64,000 nt of DNA from assembly GCA_001596135.1 (NCBI GenBank), contig CP014773.1, positions 2,232,001 through 2,296,000 of the forward strand, read 5' to 3'. Below the pieces are notes generated by a model. It was not told the DNA's origin and ran no database searches. It saw only the letters and a program-made list of their open reading frames with translations. Every line of letters begins with the position of its first letter. Within the stretch, counting starts at the first letter, position 1. The translations under genes were made by a program, and so were the position numbers. Source of the DNA: Mucilaginibacter sp. PAMC 26640 (lineage in GTDB: Bacteria > Bacteroidota > Bacteroidia > Sphingobacteriales > Sphingobacteriaceae). Positions 28,141-36,919 of the stretch are shown in pieces.

Positions 28141-29133
28141 CTACCACCGTTTATCCATCAAGTCAAAATGATACACCTGGGCGTTGTAGTTGGGTAGTTC
28201 GTTGTAAGATTGGTAATAGATGTATTTGTTATTCTTTTCCAGGCCCGGGATCAGTACGCTAATCACTTTGCGCATCTGAATATTTTCTTTCCTTACAGCA
28301 GCGGTGTCTTTCAAACTAATTTTGGTTTGATAGCTAACGATTGGGAAGTTCCCCTCATTCGTCATTTTATTAAAAATGCCAAGTATCCGTGGTTTGCCGG
28401 GCAGATCAGCCAGCACAACCGGAAATTTGTATTTTTTATCTGCTTCTTCCTGTAGTTTATTACGGAAACTAAGTACATCCCCATCAATATTGTAAAGCCA
28501 GATGGCACTTGGCCGCAGGGTGCTGTTGGCCATATTGGCATAACTAAGAGCATCCATCAGGTAGTGTTTGCTATAATAGCTTTTAGCCAATTTAAAGAGT
28601 TCAGGAGCGGTCTTGCCATTTAAGGTATAGGGCTGGAATTCTAAAAAGCTCAGCTTCCAGCCATATTCATAATTAGCATAAATGGCGGTAACCATAATTT
28701 TATTCTGCACATCCTTGCCGGTGGGCGTGTAAAACACCATATACATTTCCTGTGCATAAGCATGGTAAATAAGCTTGTAAGCGTTATCACCGGTAGCCTG
28801 CCCTTTGATACTGTCGCGTTCGATATATTTATTTATGGTGTAATACTCGTCAGATTTGGCGAACGTGTCAGTGGTCATCCGGTGGCCGATATTCTTCACC
28901 GCCGCATCAATACTGTTGCTGGTCAATAACTCTTTGGAAAGGAGGCCCTCCATCCCTTTCGTATCACCGGCTTTGATATAGTTGAATACTTTATTATTCA
29001 ACTCATGCAGGTCATCCCGTTTGCTTGCTTTTATCTGGTCGTTTCTCCAGCTGCCAATTTCGTTACTGCAGCCTGTTGCAAACACAAGCAGCACAAGATA
29101 TAAAGGTGATAAGTGATAATTTAGGCGAATCAT
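28141..29133 (-). CDS. Hypothetical lipoprotein
   Basis: A 330-residue protein from the ATG at 29133. It has a signal peptide with lipobox LVFATGC; an upstream ATG at 29160 would add nine residues that spoil the n-region. The mature part is hydrophilic with mixed helices and strands (for example YKLIYHAYAQEMYMVFYTPT). A region around residues 180-200 (LFKLAKSYYSKHYLMDALSY) looks TPR-like. Function unknown; conserved cell-envelope lipoprotein is the most I can say. Confidence 0.7.
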   Translation of the reverse strand: MIRLNYHLSPLYLVLLVFATGCSNEIGSWRNDQIKASKRDDLHELNNKVFNYIKAGDTKGMEGLLSKELLTSNSIDAAVKNIGHRMTTDTFAKSDEYYTINKYIERDSIKGQATGDNAYKLIYHAYAQEMYMVFYTPTGKDVQNKIMVTAIYANYEYGWKLSFLEFQPYTLNGKTAPELFKLAKSYYSKHYLMDALSYANMANSTLRPSAIWLYNIDGDVLSFRNKLQEEADKKYKFPVVLADLPGKPRILGIFNKMTNEGNFPIVSYQTKISLKDTAAVRKENIQMRKVISVLIPGLEKNNKYIYYQSYNELPNYNAQVYHFDLMDKRW

Positions 29134-29209
29134 GCCACTAATATAAAAAAGCAGGGGCATATGGCAGGTGTCAAATTAAAATATAAATTTACGGGGTTTA
29201 TAATTCAAG

Positions 29210-29794
29210 ATGCGTAAAAACTGGTTCTCAAAAAGTAATATCCTCAACGCTGTATTTATACTAACCCTGCTATCGGTAATTTTTGTTCCAACCGTGAAAA
29301 CGCTGATGATCCGCGGACTCATGAGCATCGGTTTTTTCAACCCTGATGTAAGTAAAGCCGCTACATCCAAACGAGTTGCGGTGAGCGACCTGATATTCAG
29401 CGATCCGGCCGGGCAAACCCTGAGTCTGCATAATTTAAAGGGCAAGGTGGTTGTTATTAACTTTTGGGCTACCTGGTGCCCGCCCTGCCGCGCCGAGTTG
29501 CCATCCCTGAATAGTCTTTATGAAAAATTTAAAGCTAACAAGGATATTGTTTTTATTACCGTTGATGCAGATGGCGACTTCGCCAAATCTGCCGGCTTCC
29601 TGCAAAGCAATGGTTATACTTTACCGCTTTATAAAATAGCCAGTAATGTTGAAGAAAGTGTTTACGCTGGCACCTTGCCCACAACGGTCATCATTGATAC
29701 AGAAGGTAAAATGGTGTTGCGCCACCAGGGTGCTGCTGATTACGATAGCAAACGGGTGATCGATTTGCTAAAGTCTTTAATAGCAAAGAATTAA
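29210..29794 (+). CDS. TlpA-family membrane-anchored thioredoxin
   Basis: A 194-residue protein with an N-terminal signal anchor (about 10-35) and a periplasmic thioredoxin domain with active site C90-P-P-C93 in WATWCPPCRAELPSL. The cis-Pro is in AGTLPTTVIIDTEGKMVL. TlpA/ResA proteins reduce disulfides, for example during cytochrome c maturation. It is a single gene and an intact counterpart to the frameshifted thioredoxin at 592. Confidence 0.92.
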   Translation: MRKNWFSKSNILNAVFILTLLSVIFVPTVKTLMIRGLMSIGFFNPDVSKAATSKRVAVSDLIFSDPAGQTLSLHNLKGKVVVINFWATWCPPCRAELPSLNSLYEKFKANKDIVFITVDADGDFAKSAGFLQSNGYTLPLYKIASNVEESVYAGTLPTTVIIDTEGKMVLRHQGAADYDSKRVIDLLKSLIAKN

Positions 29795-29868
29795 GTATAC
29801 ACTGATTTACTTAAAGATAAATTTTCCAGGTAAAATAGACAGGATAATTTGAATTGGCTAAGTGACGC

Positions 29869-30111
29869 ATGGTACAAATCAAGAAAGCCGAAAAGCCATG
29901 GATTGAAAGCCGGGAATTTTTCGGATTAGTGATCCTCATTGCAGTTATTGGCATCAATTATGCCTATATGAAAAGACTGCAAAAATTCGGTAATTATAAA
30001 TTTGAGAAAGGGTTGAAAACGTGCATGTCGAAATTGAAGTCACCTGGTGAGTTGACTTACCACCAACGCTTCTCTGCTGCGCAAAGAGTGGAGCTATGGT
30101 GGCAAGTATAG
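29869..30111 (+). CDS. Hypothetical small membrane protein with repeat-derived tail
   Basis: An 80-residue open frame with one hydrophobic helix (REFFGLVILIAVIGINYAYM, about 20-36) then a basic segment. The last 25 or so codons lie inside the palindromic repeat starting near 30046, so the original C-terminus may have been replaced when the repeat arrived. It could be a real small membrane protein or a chance frame; no family recognised. Confidence 0.4.
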   Translation: MVQIKKAEKPWIESREFFGLVILIAVIGINYAYMKRLQKFGNYKFEKGLKTCMSKLKSPGELTYHQRFSAAQRVELWWQV

Positions 30112-30180
30112 ATTTTACCCTCTTTTTGCGTAGCAAAGAGAGGGTCGGGCAGCGGAGCGAACCCGGGGTGAGTCAAACTG
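30046..30180. repeat. Intergenic palindromic repeat (TTGACTYACC ends)
   Basis: The ends form an inverted pair: GTTGACTTACC at the left and GGGGTGAGTCAAAC at the right. Inside is a hairpin CCCTCTTTTTGCG / GCAAAGAGAGGG around 30119-30147. The same style of element (ACTCACCCC ... GGGGGTGAGT with a CCCTCTC/GAGAGGGG core) is at 56340-56462. Confidence 0.6.
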
Positions 30181-30262
30181 CGAGCGGTAAAAATAGGATA
30201 GGACTGATGCCCGTTTCGAATAACCAATCATTAAACACCCATTTATTATTAATCTACACACC

Positions 30263-31249
30263 ATGAACTACAGAAATCTAGGAAATACAGATGTACAACT
30301 TTCTACCATTGGTTTAGGCTGTATGGGCATGAGCCATGCCTATGGCGAACCCGACGATGTGGAATCGATAGCGACGCTTAATAAAGCGATTGAATTGGGC
30401 ATTAACTTTTGGGATACAGCCGATGTATATGGCAACGGGCAGAACGAAAGCCTGATCTCGCAGGTGTTAAAGCCAAACCGGGACAAGATCTTTATCGCTA
30501 CCAAGTTTGGGTTTAGGGCAGCGGCAGATGGTAAGTTGAGCACCTTTGATGGCTCGCCCGCCTATATGAAAACAGCAGTGGAAGCGAGTTTGACACGCTT
30601 GAAAACCGATGTGATCGATCTGTATTACGCTCACCGGATTGACCCGAATGTGCCTGTTGAAGAAATGGTAGGAGCCATGGCTGATCTGGTAAAGGAGGGC
30701 AAGGTGCGCTACATCGGCCTGTCTGAAGCTTCTCCAAACAGCGTTCGCCGTGCCCACGCGGTGCACCCCATTTCGGCTTTGCAAAGCGAGTATTCGCTGC
30801 TCACCAGGGATGTGGAAAAGGAGATCATTCCGTTGTGTAAAGAATTAAAGATATCTTTCGTACCTTTTAGTCCGCTGGCTCGTGGATTGGTAACAAACAC
30901 CTTAAAACTGGATGAGTTGAAGGAGGGTGATTTCCGTAAATCGCTGCCGCGTTATCAGCAGGGCCATGCAGCAAACAACCAAAATCTGGCGCAAGGCTTT
31001 GCGGAAATAGCGGAGGGCCTCGGCTGTACTCCGGCGCAACTGGCTATCGCCTGGGTAATCAATCAGGGTGAAAACATCATCCCAATACCCGGTACCAAAA
31101 AGCGCAAATATCTGGAAGAGAATGCAGGAAGCGTTGATGTACAGTTAAACGGCGAAAACCTCGAAGCTATTGAAGCGTTGCTGAAGAAATATCCTGATAC
31201 CGGAGAAAGATATAATGAAGGCAACTGGAAGTTTGTAGACAGGAACTAA
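30263..31249 (+). CDS. Aldo/keto reductase
   Basis: A 328-residue NADPH-dependent oxidoreductase of the AKR13-like group. The catalytic tetrad is visible: Asp and Tyr in [13 protein letters not shown], Lys in FIATKFGF and His in LYYAHRIDP. The NADPH phosphate site is [11 protein letters not shown] near residue 278. It is cytosolic. It is followed 50 nt later by a DUF72 gene. Confidence 0.95.
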   Translation: MNYRNLGNTDVQLSTIGLGCMGMSHAYGEPDDVESIATLNKAIELGINFWDTADVYGNGQNESLISQVLKPNRDKIFIATKFGFRAAADGKLSTFDGSPAYMKTAVEASLTRLKTDVIDLYYAHRIDPNVPVEEMVGAMADLVKEGKVRYIGLSEASPNSVRRAHAVHPISALQSEYSLLTRDVEKEIIPLCKELKISFVPFSPLARGLVTNTLKLDELKEGDFRKSLPRYQQGHAANNQNLAQGFAEIAEGLGCTPAQLAIAWVINQGENIIPIPGTKKRKYLEENAGSVDVQLNGENLEAIEALLKKYPDTGERYNEGNWKFVDRN

Positions 31250-31299
31250 TAAATGCCTTGCCTGATGATCGTAATGAACTCTTAGGTGTTTTATATTAA

Positions 31300-32052
31300 A
31301 TGAATAAACAAGGCAAATACTATTCGGGAACCAGCGGTTTAACACTGCCGGTTCCCAACAAATCGCTTTACCCTGCCGAATACCAGGTTAAGAGCCGGTT
31401 GTATTATTATGCGTCGTTATTTAGCAGTATCGAAATTAACAGCTCGTTTTACAAACTACCCATGCCTAAAACGGTAAGCAAATGGGCGGCAGAGGTACCT
31501 TGTAATTTCAGGTTCACCTATAAACTTTGGCGCAACATTACTCATAACAAAGGCCTGGCCTTTGATTCTGCTGATATTGCTTGCTTTATGCACATTATAA
31601 ACCAGGCCGCCGAAAAGAAAGGCTGCCTGCTGGTGCAGTTTCCTCCCAGCATAACCATAGCCAGCAGGGTGCAATTGGAAAAACTGTTGCAGTTGCTGTA
31701 TGATGCTAATACTGGCGGGTGGCATATCGCTATAGAATTTCGCAGCAAAACCTGGTATCGGGATGATATTTATAGCCTGCTGCGCCGGTATCAAATGGGC
31801 GTAGTGCTGCATGATATGCCAAAATCCGCACCGCCAATGCTGGAGCAGGAGGTGCCCTTTGTCTACCTGCGTTTCCATGGCCCGGGTGGTAGCTATCGTG
31901 GCAGTTACCCGGACGACTTTTTAGTAGAGTATGCGCAATATATTCAAACCTGGCAGGAGGAGGGCAAGGCTGTATATGTTTATTTTAACAACACCATGGG
32001 CGATGCCGTTAAGAACCTGCAAACACTAAATAGTTTTGTAGCTAACGGTTAA
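31300..32052 (+). CDS. DUF72 domain protein
   Basis: A 250-residue cytosolic protein matching DUF72, a TIM-barrel-like family. It has the start YYSGTSGLTLPVPNKSLYP and landmarks SSIEINSSFYKLP, FRFTYKLWRNITH, VAIEFRSKTWY-like, and YLRFHGPGGSYRGSYPDD. The biochemical role of DUF72 is not settled. It lies 50 nt after the aldo/keto reductase gene, on the same strand. Confidence 0.9.
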   Translation: MNKQGKYYSGTSGLTLPVPNKSLYPAEYQVKSRLYYYASLFSSIEINSSFYKLPMPKTVSKWAAEVPCNFRFTYKLWRNITHNKGLAFDSADIACFMHIINQAAEKKGCLLVQFPPSITIASRVQLEKLLQLLYDANTGGWHIAIEFRSKTWYRDDIYSLLRRYQMGVVLHDMPKSAPPMLEQEVPFVYLRFHGPGGSYRGSYPDDFLVEYAQYIQTWQEEGKAVYVYFNNTMGDAVKNLQTLNSFVANG

Positions 32053-32120
32053 ATTACTTGTACTGCTGAATCTCCGTGTTAACGTTAGGTTTTGTACTTT
32101 TGAGGCAAATCACATCTACT

Positions 32121-32573
32121 ATGCGTCGTTTATCTTATTCCCTGATCGTTTTAAGTACGCTTTCCTTTTTTATTGCCACGGGCTGCAAACAAGCCGGCAA
32201 GGGCAGCGCCGGTAAAGCGGATTCTGTTAAGGCCGACAGCTCTTCAGGATTAAAAGCTACATCGTCAAAAACAGGTAAACTGGTAGGCGCCTGGCACGAT
32301 GAAACCATTAAATCTGATAAGGGCGAACAGATTGCTTATGAAGTGATCAGCAGCGGCAGTAAGGTTTATATCCAGGCCATTACCTTTGTAGGCACTAACC
32401 TTAAGCTGAATGATACCCCGCCAATTACCGATTCGGCGTCAGAAATTGTAAAAGACGGCGATAAATACCACAGTGTAGAACGGCCAACCGAAATATATGT
32501 GGTTGATAAAAGCGGTGATTTGCTTATTTACGATGGCACCGAATTGGTTGCTAAATGTAAGCGACTGATCTAA
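32121..32573 (+). CDS. Hypothetical lipoprotein
   Basis: A 150-residue lipoprotein from the ATG at 32121, with lipobox FFIATGC. The frame is open from 32076 but only the later start gives a proper signal. The mature part begins with a Ser/Lys/Asp-rich linker, then a small beta domain (LVGAWHDETIKSDKGEQIAY...). The stop overlaps the end of the convergent MscS gene by 4 nt. Function unknown. Confidence 0.75.
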   Translation: MRRLSYSLIVLSTLSFFIATGCKQAGKGSAGKADSVKADSSSGLKATSSKTGKLVGAWHDETIKSDKGEQIAYEVISSGSKVYIQAITFVGTNLKLNDTPPITDSASEIVKDGDKYHSVERPTEIYVVDKSGDLLIYDGTELVAKCKRLI

Positions 32574-33472
32574 GCCTGCTTCTCGTCTTCCGTTACAACT
32601 TTCATTTCGCTTAGGGGCACCCCGCCCTTTATGCCAAAATCCATGGTGCGGATAGGGAAAGGGATCATGATGCCAGTTTCGTCGTACGCTTTTTTGATGC
32701 GGATAATGGCCTCACTTTTTACCTCTAAAAAAGCCATCGGATCTATGGTACTTACCCAGATGCGCATGATGAAATTGATGGAGCTATCCGCAAATGAAGT
32801 ATAAAACATGGTCGTTTCATCTTCTTCACTGATGCCGGGAATGCCCTTGACCGCGGCGAGTGTAATTTCTTTCACCTTTTCAAGATCATCACCGTAAGAA
32901 ACGCCTATCTCCATATCTATCCTTCGCTTGCCAAGGATAGAAAAATTCTCAATTGGGTTTTGGAAAACGTCCTTGTTGGGGATGATCACCATTTGCCCCT
33001 GGAAAGTGCGGATCACCGTATCACGCAGGTTGATCTCTGCAACTTTGCCCATATAGCCTTTCAGTTCAACCGTATCGCCCACATTCATGGGTTTGCGAAA
33101 CAGGATCAGCACGCCCGACATGAAATTAGCCGCAATATCCTGGAAAGCAAAAGCCAGCGCCAGGCCAATGATACCCGCCCCGGCAAGCAGGGTAGTTACC
33201 GCCTGGCCAAGGTTAAGCACTGATAATACCGTAAACAGTGTGATGCCAATTAATGCGATGTATACAATGGATATAATTAAATTGTTAAGACTGGTATGGA
33301 TAGAAAGCCTGTTAATCAATTTGGCGACAAGGTTTTTAAGCACCTTGGCAAGGTAGAGGCCAATAACCAAAATGATAGCCGCTAAGATAATATTCGGGAG
33401 CAGTTTGATCAGATCGCGAAGCCAGGTATACAGCTTTTGGGTGATCAGCTGGTATGCTTTATTAATGTCCAT
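32570..33472 (-). CDS. MscS-family mechanosensitive ion channel
   Basis: A 300-residue small-conductance channel. Three membrane helices lie within residues 18-135; the pore-lining TM3 is Gly/Ala-rich (AGAGIIGLALAFAFQDIAAN) and leads into FRKPMNVGDTVELKG, the start of the beta domain. The C-terminal vestibule ends near VKSEAIIRIKKAYDETGIMIP. It relieves osmotic downshock. Length is typical. Confidence 0.95.
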   Translation of the reverse strand: MDINKAYQLITQKLYTWLRDLIKLLPNIILAAIILVIGLYLAKVLKNLVAKLINRLSIHTSLNNLIISIVYIALIGITLFTVLSVLNLGQAVTTLLAGAGIIGLALAFAFQDIAANFMSGVLILFRKPMNVGDTVELKGYMGKVAEINLRDTVIRTFQGQMVIIPNKDVFQNPIENFSILGKRRIDMEIGVSYGDDLEKVKEITLAAVKGIPGISEEDETTMFYTSFADSSINFIMRIWVSTIDPMAFLEVKSEAIIRIKKAYDETGIMIPFPIRTMDFGIKGGVPLSEMKVVTEDEKQA

Positions 33473-33746
33473 CCTATTAAAAGGTTAAACGGGGCAGAAT
33501 GTTTGCGAAGAGTATATTATGGAAATGGGCAATCATTCAGGTTGCGTACAAATATCGCCTCGCCGTAGGCTTTACCCTTGTCAAAGGTTGCTAATCGACC
33601 CATCTGCACATAGTTTGCCCAACCGGCGACGAATATCCTTTAAACCCTTTCATCGCTTAAATATGTCCCGTTCCTGTAACAAAAACCAATACATTAAACC
33701 ATCCTCGCCCGGGGCCGTCTATCTATTAAAATAACGAAAAAAAGAT

Positions 33747-34469
33747 ATGAAAAAGATCCTGTTAATGATAACTATGGTGTTGGGCTTAAGCGTATTAGCC
33801 CAGGCACAAACCAAGCAGCATAATGGCCACGGTACCCCTGCAAAAAAGGCAGAACACCTAACCAAAATGCTGCAAACGAAATTGAATTTAAGTGCCGACC
33901 AGTCAACAAAGGTGAATGAGATTTTGCTGGCCCGCGCCACGCAAATGGACAGCCTCCGGGCCAAAAAAACCGGCGACAAGCAAATAAATCGCCAGGCAGT
34001 TAAAAGCCTCTTAACAAAAACTGATGGTGAGCTTTCTGCCGTGTTCAATGCAGACCAAAACAAAACTTATACTGAGTTAAAAACGCAGATGAGGAACAAG
34101 TTTAAAGGCGGCAAAGGTTTAATTGCGAAGAATGGCAGAGGAAGGGCTCATAACCCGGCCGAGAAAGCACAACGTTTGACCGGCATGCTGCAAAAGAAAT
34201 TGAATTTATCAGCAGATCAGTCTGCTAAAGTGAATACTATTTTGCTTAACCGTGCTACCCGGATGGATAGCCTGAAAAACAACGTGGCTGCCGATGATAA
34301 AAAAATCAACCGTAAAAGCCGCAGGCTGATCATGCAACAAACAGATCAGGATTTAAAAACGGTTTTTAACGCAGATCAATTAAAGACTTACGACCAGGTA
34401 AAATCTGAGATGAAAGAACGCCACAAGAATAAAAAAGATGTGATGGCCGCTCCGGCGGATGGTAAATAA
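33747..34469 (+). CDS. Secreted protein with tandemly duplicated Spy/LTXXQ-like domain
   Basis: A 240-residue exported protein (signal residues 1-21, LAQA-Q). Two copies of one helical unit follow, about residues 28-115 and 133-222. Each has KxxxLTxMLQxKLNLSADQS, then KVNxILLxRATxMDSL, and ends in DxxLxxVFNADQxKTY. The pattern is that of Spy/CpxP-like (DUF4890-type) periplasmic stress proteins, with LNLSADQ corresponding to LTXXQ. Internal duplication is clear. It may bind unfolded proteins. The tail is Lys-rich. Confidence 0.85.
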   Translation: MKKILLMITMVLGLSVLAQAQTKQHNGHGTPAKKAEHLTKMLQTKLNLSADQSTKVNEILLARATQMDSLRAKKTGDKQINRQAVKSLLTKTDGELSAVFNADQNKTYTELKTQMRNKFKGGKGLIAKNGRGRAHNPAEKAQRLTGMLQKKLNLSADQSAKVNTILLNRATRMDSLKNNVAADDKKINRKSRRLIMQQTDQDLKTVFNADQLKTYDQVKSEMKERHKNKKDVMAAPADGK

Positions 34470-34502
34470 TATTTTTAGCCGATCCAGTGTGATTATGTAA
34501 AG

Positions 34503-34532
34503 GGGGTAGCCATTGGTTATCCGCCTTTTTTT
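34503..34532 (+). terminator. Possible terminator after Spy-like gene
   Basis: An imperfect GGGGGTAGCC / GGTTATCCGCC hairpin is followed by eight T residues, about 35 nt after the stop. The palindrome array begins right behind it. Confidence 0.6.
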
Positions 34533-34540
34533 TGTGCTTG

Positions 34541-35185
34541 ACTCCCCCCGCCGTCATGCCGAATTTATTTCGGCACCCCACGGGACAGGTGGCCGTCATG
34601 AAGTTCACCAATCCGCCGCCATCATGCCGAATTCATTTCGGCACCCCACGGGACAGGTGGCCGTCATGATGTTCACCGAGCAAGTGGGGTGCTGAAACAA
34701 GTTCAGCATGACGACGTAAGAATTAGCAATTATCCTATTCACCCCACACGCCGTTATGCCGAATTCATTTCGGCACCCCACAGGACAGGTGCCCGCCATA
34801 AAGGTGACCAACCCCCACACGCCGTCATGCCGAATTCATTTCGGCACCCCACAGGACAAGTAACCGCCATGAAGATGACTTAGCATTGGGGTGCTAAAAC
34901 AAGTTTAGCATGACGACGTGAAAGTGACTAATTGCGTTTTTTCAACCCCCAGCCGTCATGCCAAATTCATTTCGGCATCCCACGGGACAGGTAACCGTCA
35001 TGACGTTCACCGAGCAAGTGGGGTGCTGAAACAAGTTCAGCATGACGACGTAAGAATTAGCAATTATCCTATTCACCCCGCACGCCGTCATGCCGAATTT
35101 ATTTCGGCATCCCACGGGACAGGTAACCCCCCCAAAAGTTGACCTTGCACGTGGGGTGGTGAAACCAATTCAACAGGACGTTTTC
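34541..35185. repeat. Array of about ten palindromic (REP/BIME-like) repeats
   Basis: Forward units CGTCATGCCGAATT(C/T)ATTTCGGCACCCCAC lie near 34551, 34620, 34751, 34822, 34953 and 35084. Opposed units of the form GTGGGGTGCTGAAACAAG... lie near 34684, 34887, 35018 and, degenerate, 35151. Each unit folds on itself (GCCGAAxxxATTTCGGC or GCTGAAACAAGTTCAGC) and forward and opposed units can also pair with each other. Forward units are followed by a conserved spacer GGGACAGGTNNCCGTCATG. A block with one forward and one opposed unit is repeated directly at a distance of 334 bp (34647 and 34981). No coding frame fits. Confidence 0.92.
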
Positions 35186-35220
35186 ATATTTATAGTTATC
35201 TTAGAGCCTCCAAATAACCT

Positions 35221-36015
35221 ATGAGTATTACACCGCCGCAACTACGCACCGTTAACGTTACCCGCTATGTTACCCCGCTTCGCGAGGGTGGCTCGCTGCC
35301 GGCTATTGCCGAAGCCGACGACGGGTTTTTATATGTCCTTAAGTTTCACGGTGCCGGGCAAGGGCCAAAAGCGCTGATCGCCGAATTGATCGGCGGTGAA
35401 ATAGCGCGCGTACTAGGCTTCCGAATGCCGGAGCTGGTGTTCGTAAATCTTGATGAAGCCTTCGGTCGCACAGAGCCGGACGAAGAGATCCAGGATCTGC
35501 TAAAGTTCAGCGTAGGACTTAACCTGGCGCTGCATTATTTGCAGGGTGCCATTACTTTCGATCCTACGGTTACCCTTGTCGATGAAAAGCTCTCCTCACA
35601 AATTGTGTGGCTGGATGCACTGCTCACCAATGTGGACCGTACCCCGCGCAACACCAATATGCTGATGTGGCATAAAGAACTTTGGCTGATTGACCATGGT
35701 GCAGCCCTGTATTTTCATCACAGTATGGACAACTGGGAGGAGCAATCGCGGCGGCCATTTGTGCAGATCAAAGACCATGTGCTGCTAAAAAAAGCATCGG
35801 AACTGGAACAGGTGGACGCCGAATTTAAAGCCATCCTAACACCGGAACAGATAGATGCGATAGTATCGATCATCCCCGACGCGTGGCTCACCGACAGGTC
35901 CTTCGAAACGGAAGACGATCAGCGGCAGGTGTACGCCAGATTTTTAAAAAGCCGGCTGGCAAACTCAGGTATATTCTTAAAAGAAGCGCAAGATGCAAGA
36001 TCGTTACTTATTTGA
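35221..36015 (+). CDS. HipA-like kinase domain protein
   Basis: A 264-residue protein resembling a stand-alone HipA catalytic core. The ATP-binding Lys is probably in FLYVLKFHGAGQGPKALIAE. The catalytic loop is VWLDALLTNVDRTPRNTNML, and the metal-binding motif is LWLIDHGAALYFHH (D in place of DFG/DxG). It lacks the N-terminal HipA domain of classical toxins, and there is no HipB gene. The next gene (DUF3037) overlaps it by 23 nt, a pairing I recall from other bacteria. It may phosphorylate a protein or tRNA synthetase, but its target is unknown. Confidence 0.82.
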   Translation: MSITPPQLRTVNVTRYVTPLREGGSLPAIAEADDGFLYVLKFHGAGQGPKALIAELIGGEIARVLGFRMPELVFVNLDEAFGRTEPDEEIQDLLKFSVGLNLALHYLQGAITFDPTVTLVDEKLSSQIVWLDALLTNVDRTPRNTNMLMWHKELWLIDHGAALYFHHSMDNWEEQSRRPFVQIKDHVLLKKASELEQVDAEFKAILTPEQIDAIVSIIPDAWLTDRSFETEDDQRQVYARFLKSRLANSGIFLKEAQDARSLLI

Positions 36016-36376
36016 GTATGCCATTATCCGCGTGGTGCCCAGGGCAGAGCGCGAAGAGTTTATGAATGTGGGGGTGATATTATATTGCGCAAAGCACAAA
36101 TATTTAAGGATGATGTACAAGGTAGATAGAGCGCGGCTCACCGCGTTATTCAAAGATCTCGATTTGGACAATCTGGAAGATAACCTCGATTCTTTCCAGC
36201 GGATCTCTAACGGCGGCGCAGATGCCGGGCCGATAGGTTTGCTGGACGCTCCTTCACGGTTCCGCTGGTTAACGGCTACGCGCAGTACCGTGGTGCAAAC
36301 ATCTAAAGTGCATCCGGGCTTTTGCATCGATGGGGATGAAACTATAGAGCGGTTGTATCAGCAGTTGGTTTTATGA
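35993..36376 (+). CDS. DUF3037 domain protein
   Basis: A 127-residue protein of family DUF3037. It starts YLFEYAIIRVVPRAEREEFM then NVGVILYC, the most conserved part of the family, and ends near ERLYQQLVL. It overlaps the HipA-like gene by 23 nt and the next lipoprotein gene by 4 nt (ATGA), so all three are probably translationally coupled. The role is unknown; its constant position next to HipA-like kinases makes a regulator or adaptor likely. Confidence 0.85.
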   Translation: MQDRYLFEYAIIRVVPRAEREEFMNVGVILYCAKHKYLRMMYKVDRARLTALFKDLDLDNLEDNLDSFQRISNGGADAGPIGLLDAPSRFRWLTATRSTVVQTSKVHPGFCIDGDETIERLYQQLVL

Positions 36377-36900
36377 GTAGGAATAGAGTTGTCGACATCA
36401 AGTTTTTCTTGATCATAATTCCGTTGGCGGTGTCCTGGCTGGGCTTTAACTCGTGCCATCGTGCACAAAAAAAGGTAGATCCATTTTATATTAATCGGGG
36501 CGAATGGGATGATTATGAAATTCCTCTGCTGAAGCCATATAAACTTATAAATTTGAACGGCATGAAGGAGTGGTCTATGAATTTAGAGTCCGATTCTGTT
36601 CTCATGTATTTAGGTTCGTCCATTCAAAATATTGAGAAGGCAAATGTAATTGATGGAGTTATTTGTCTGTATAGTTCAAAAACTATAGTAAACGCTAAGC
36701 TTCCAATGAGGTTGATCTGGGCAGTAATCATCCCATCAAAAAAAACTGAAAAAGGTTTTATTTCGCATGCCTCGTATATTGAATATCTTAAGGAAATAGG
36801 CTTTAGTACTGAACCTGGCTTATACAACGTCGAAGATATTTTAAAATATGCAGGTCAAAATGATGTAATCAATTGGAAGGAAATTAGATCTAACAACTAA
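36373..36900 (+). CDS. Hypothetical lipoprotein coupled to DUF3037
   Basis: A 175-residue protein with a hydrophobic N-terminal segment (FFLIIIPLAVSWLGF) followed by NSC, a possible lipobox Cys at about residue 28. The mature part is AT-rich in coding and has no family I recognise. The 4-nt ATGA overlap with the DUF3037 gene makes it part of that operon. It may be a secondary insertion, since HipA-like/DUF3037 pairs do not usually carry a lipoprotein to my knowledge. Confidence 0.65.
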   Translation: MSRNRVVDIKFFLIIIPLAVSWLGFNSCHRAQKKVDPFYINRGEWDDYEIPLLKPYKLINLNGMKEWSMNLESDSVLMYLGSSIQNIEKANVIDGVICLYSSKTIVNAKLPMRLIWAVIIPSKKTEKGFISHASYIEYLKEIGFSTEPGLYNVEDILKYAGQNDVINWKEIRSNN

Positions 36901-36919
36901 ATCTCATAAATCTCAAAAC

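Noticed and set aside
34366..35142. Several short open frames inside the palindrome array
   Set aside because: They are built from the repeat units on both strands, with no start context or family, so they are not genes.
34541..35185. CRISPR array
   Set aside because: The units are self-complementary, occur in both orientations and have conserved spacers of unequal length, and no cas gene is near.
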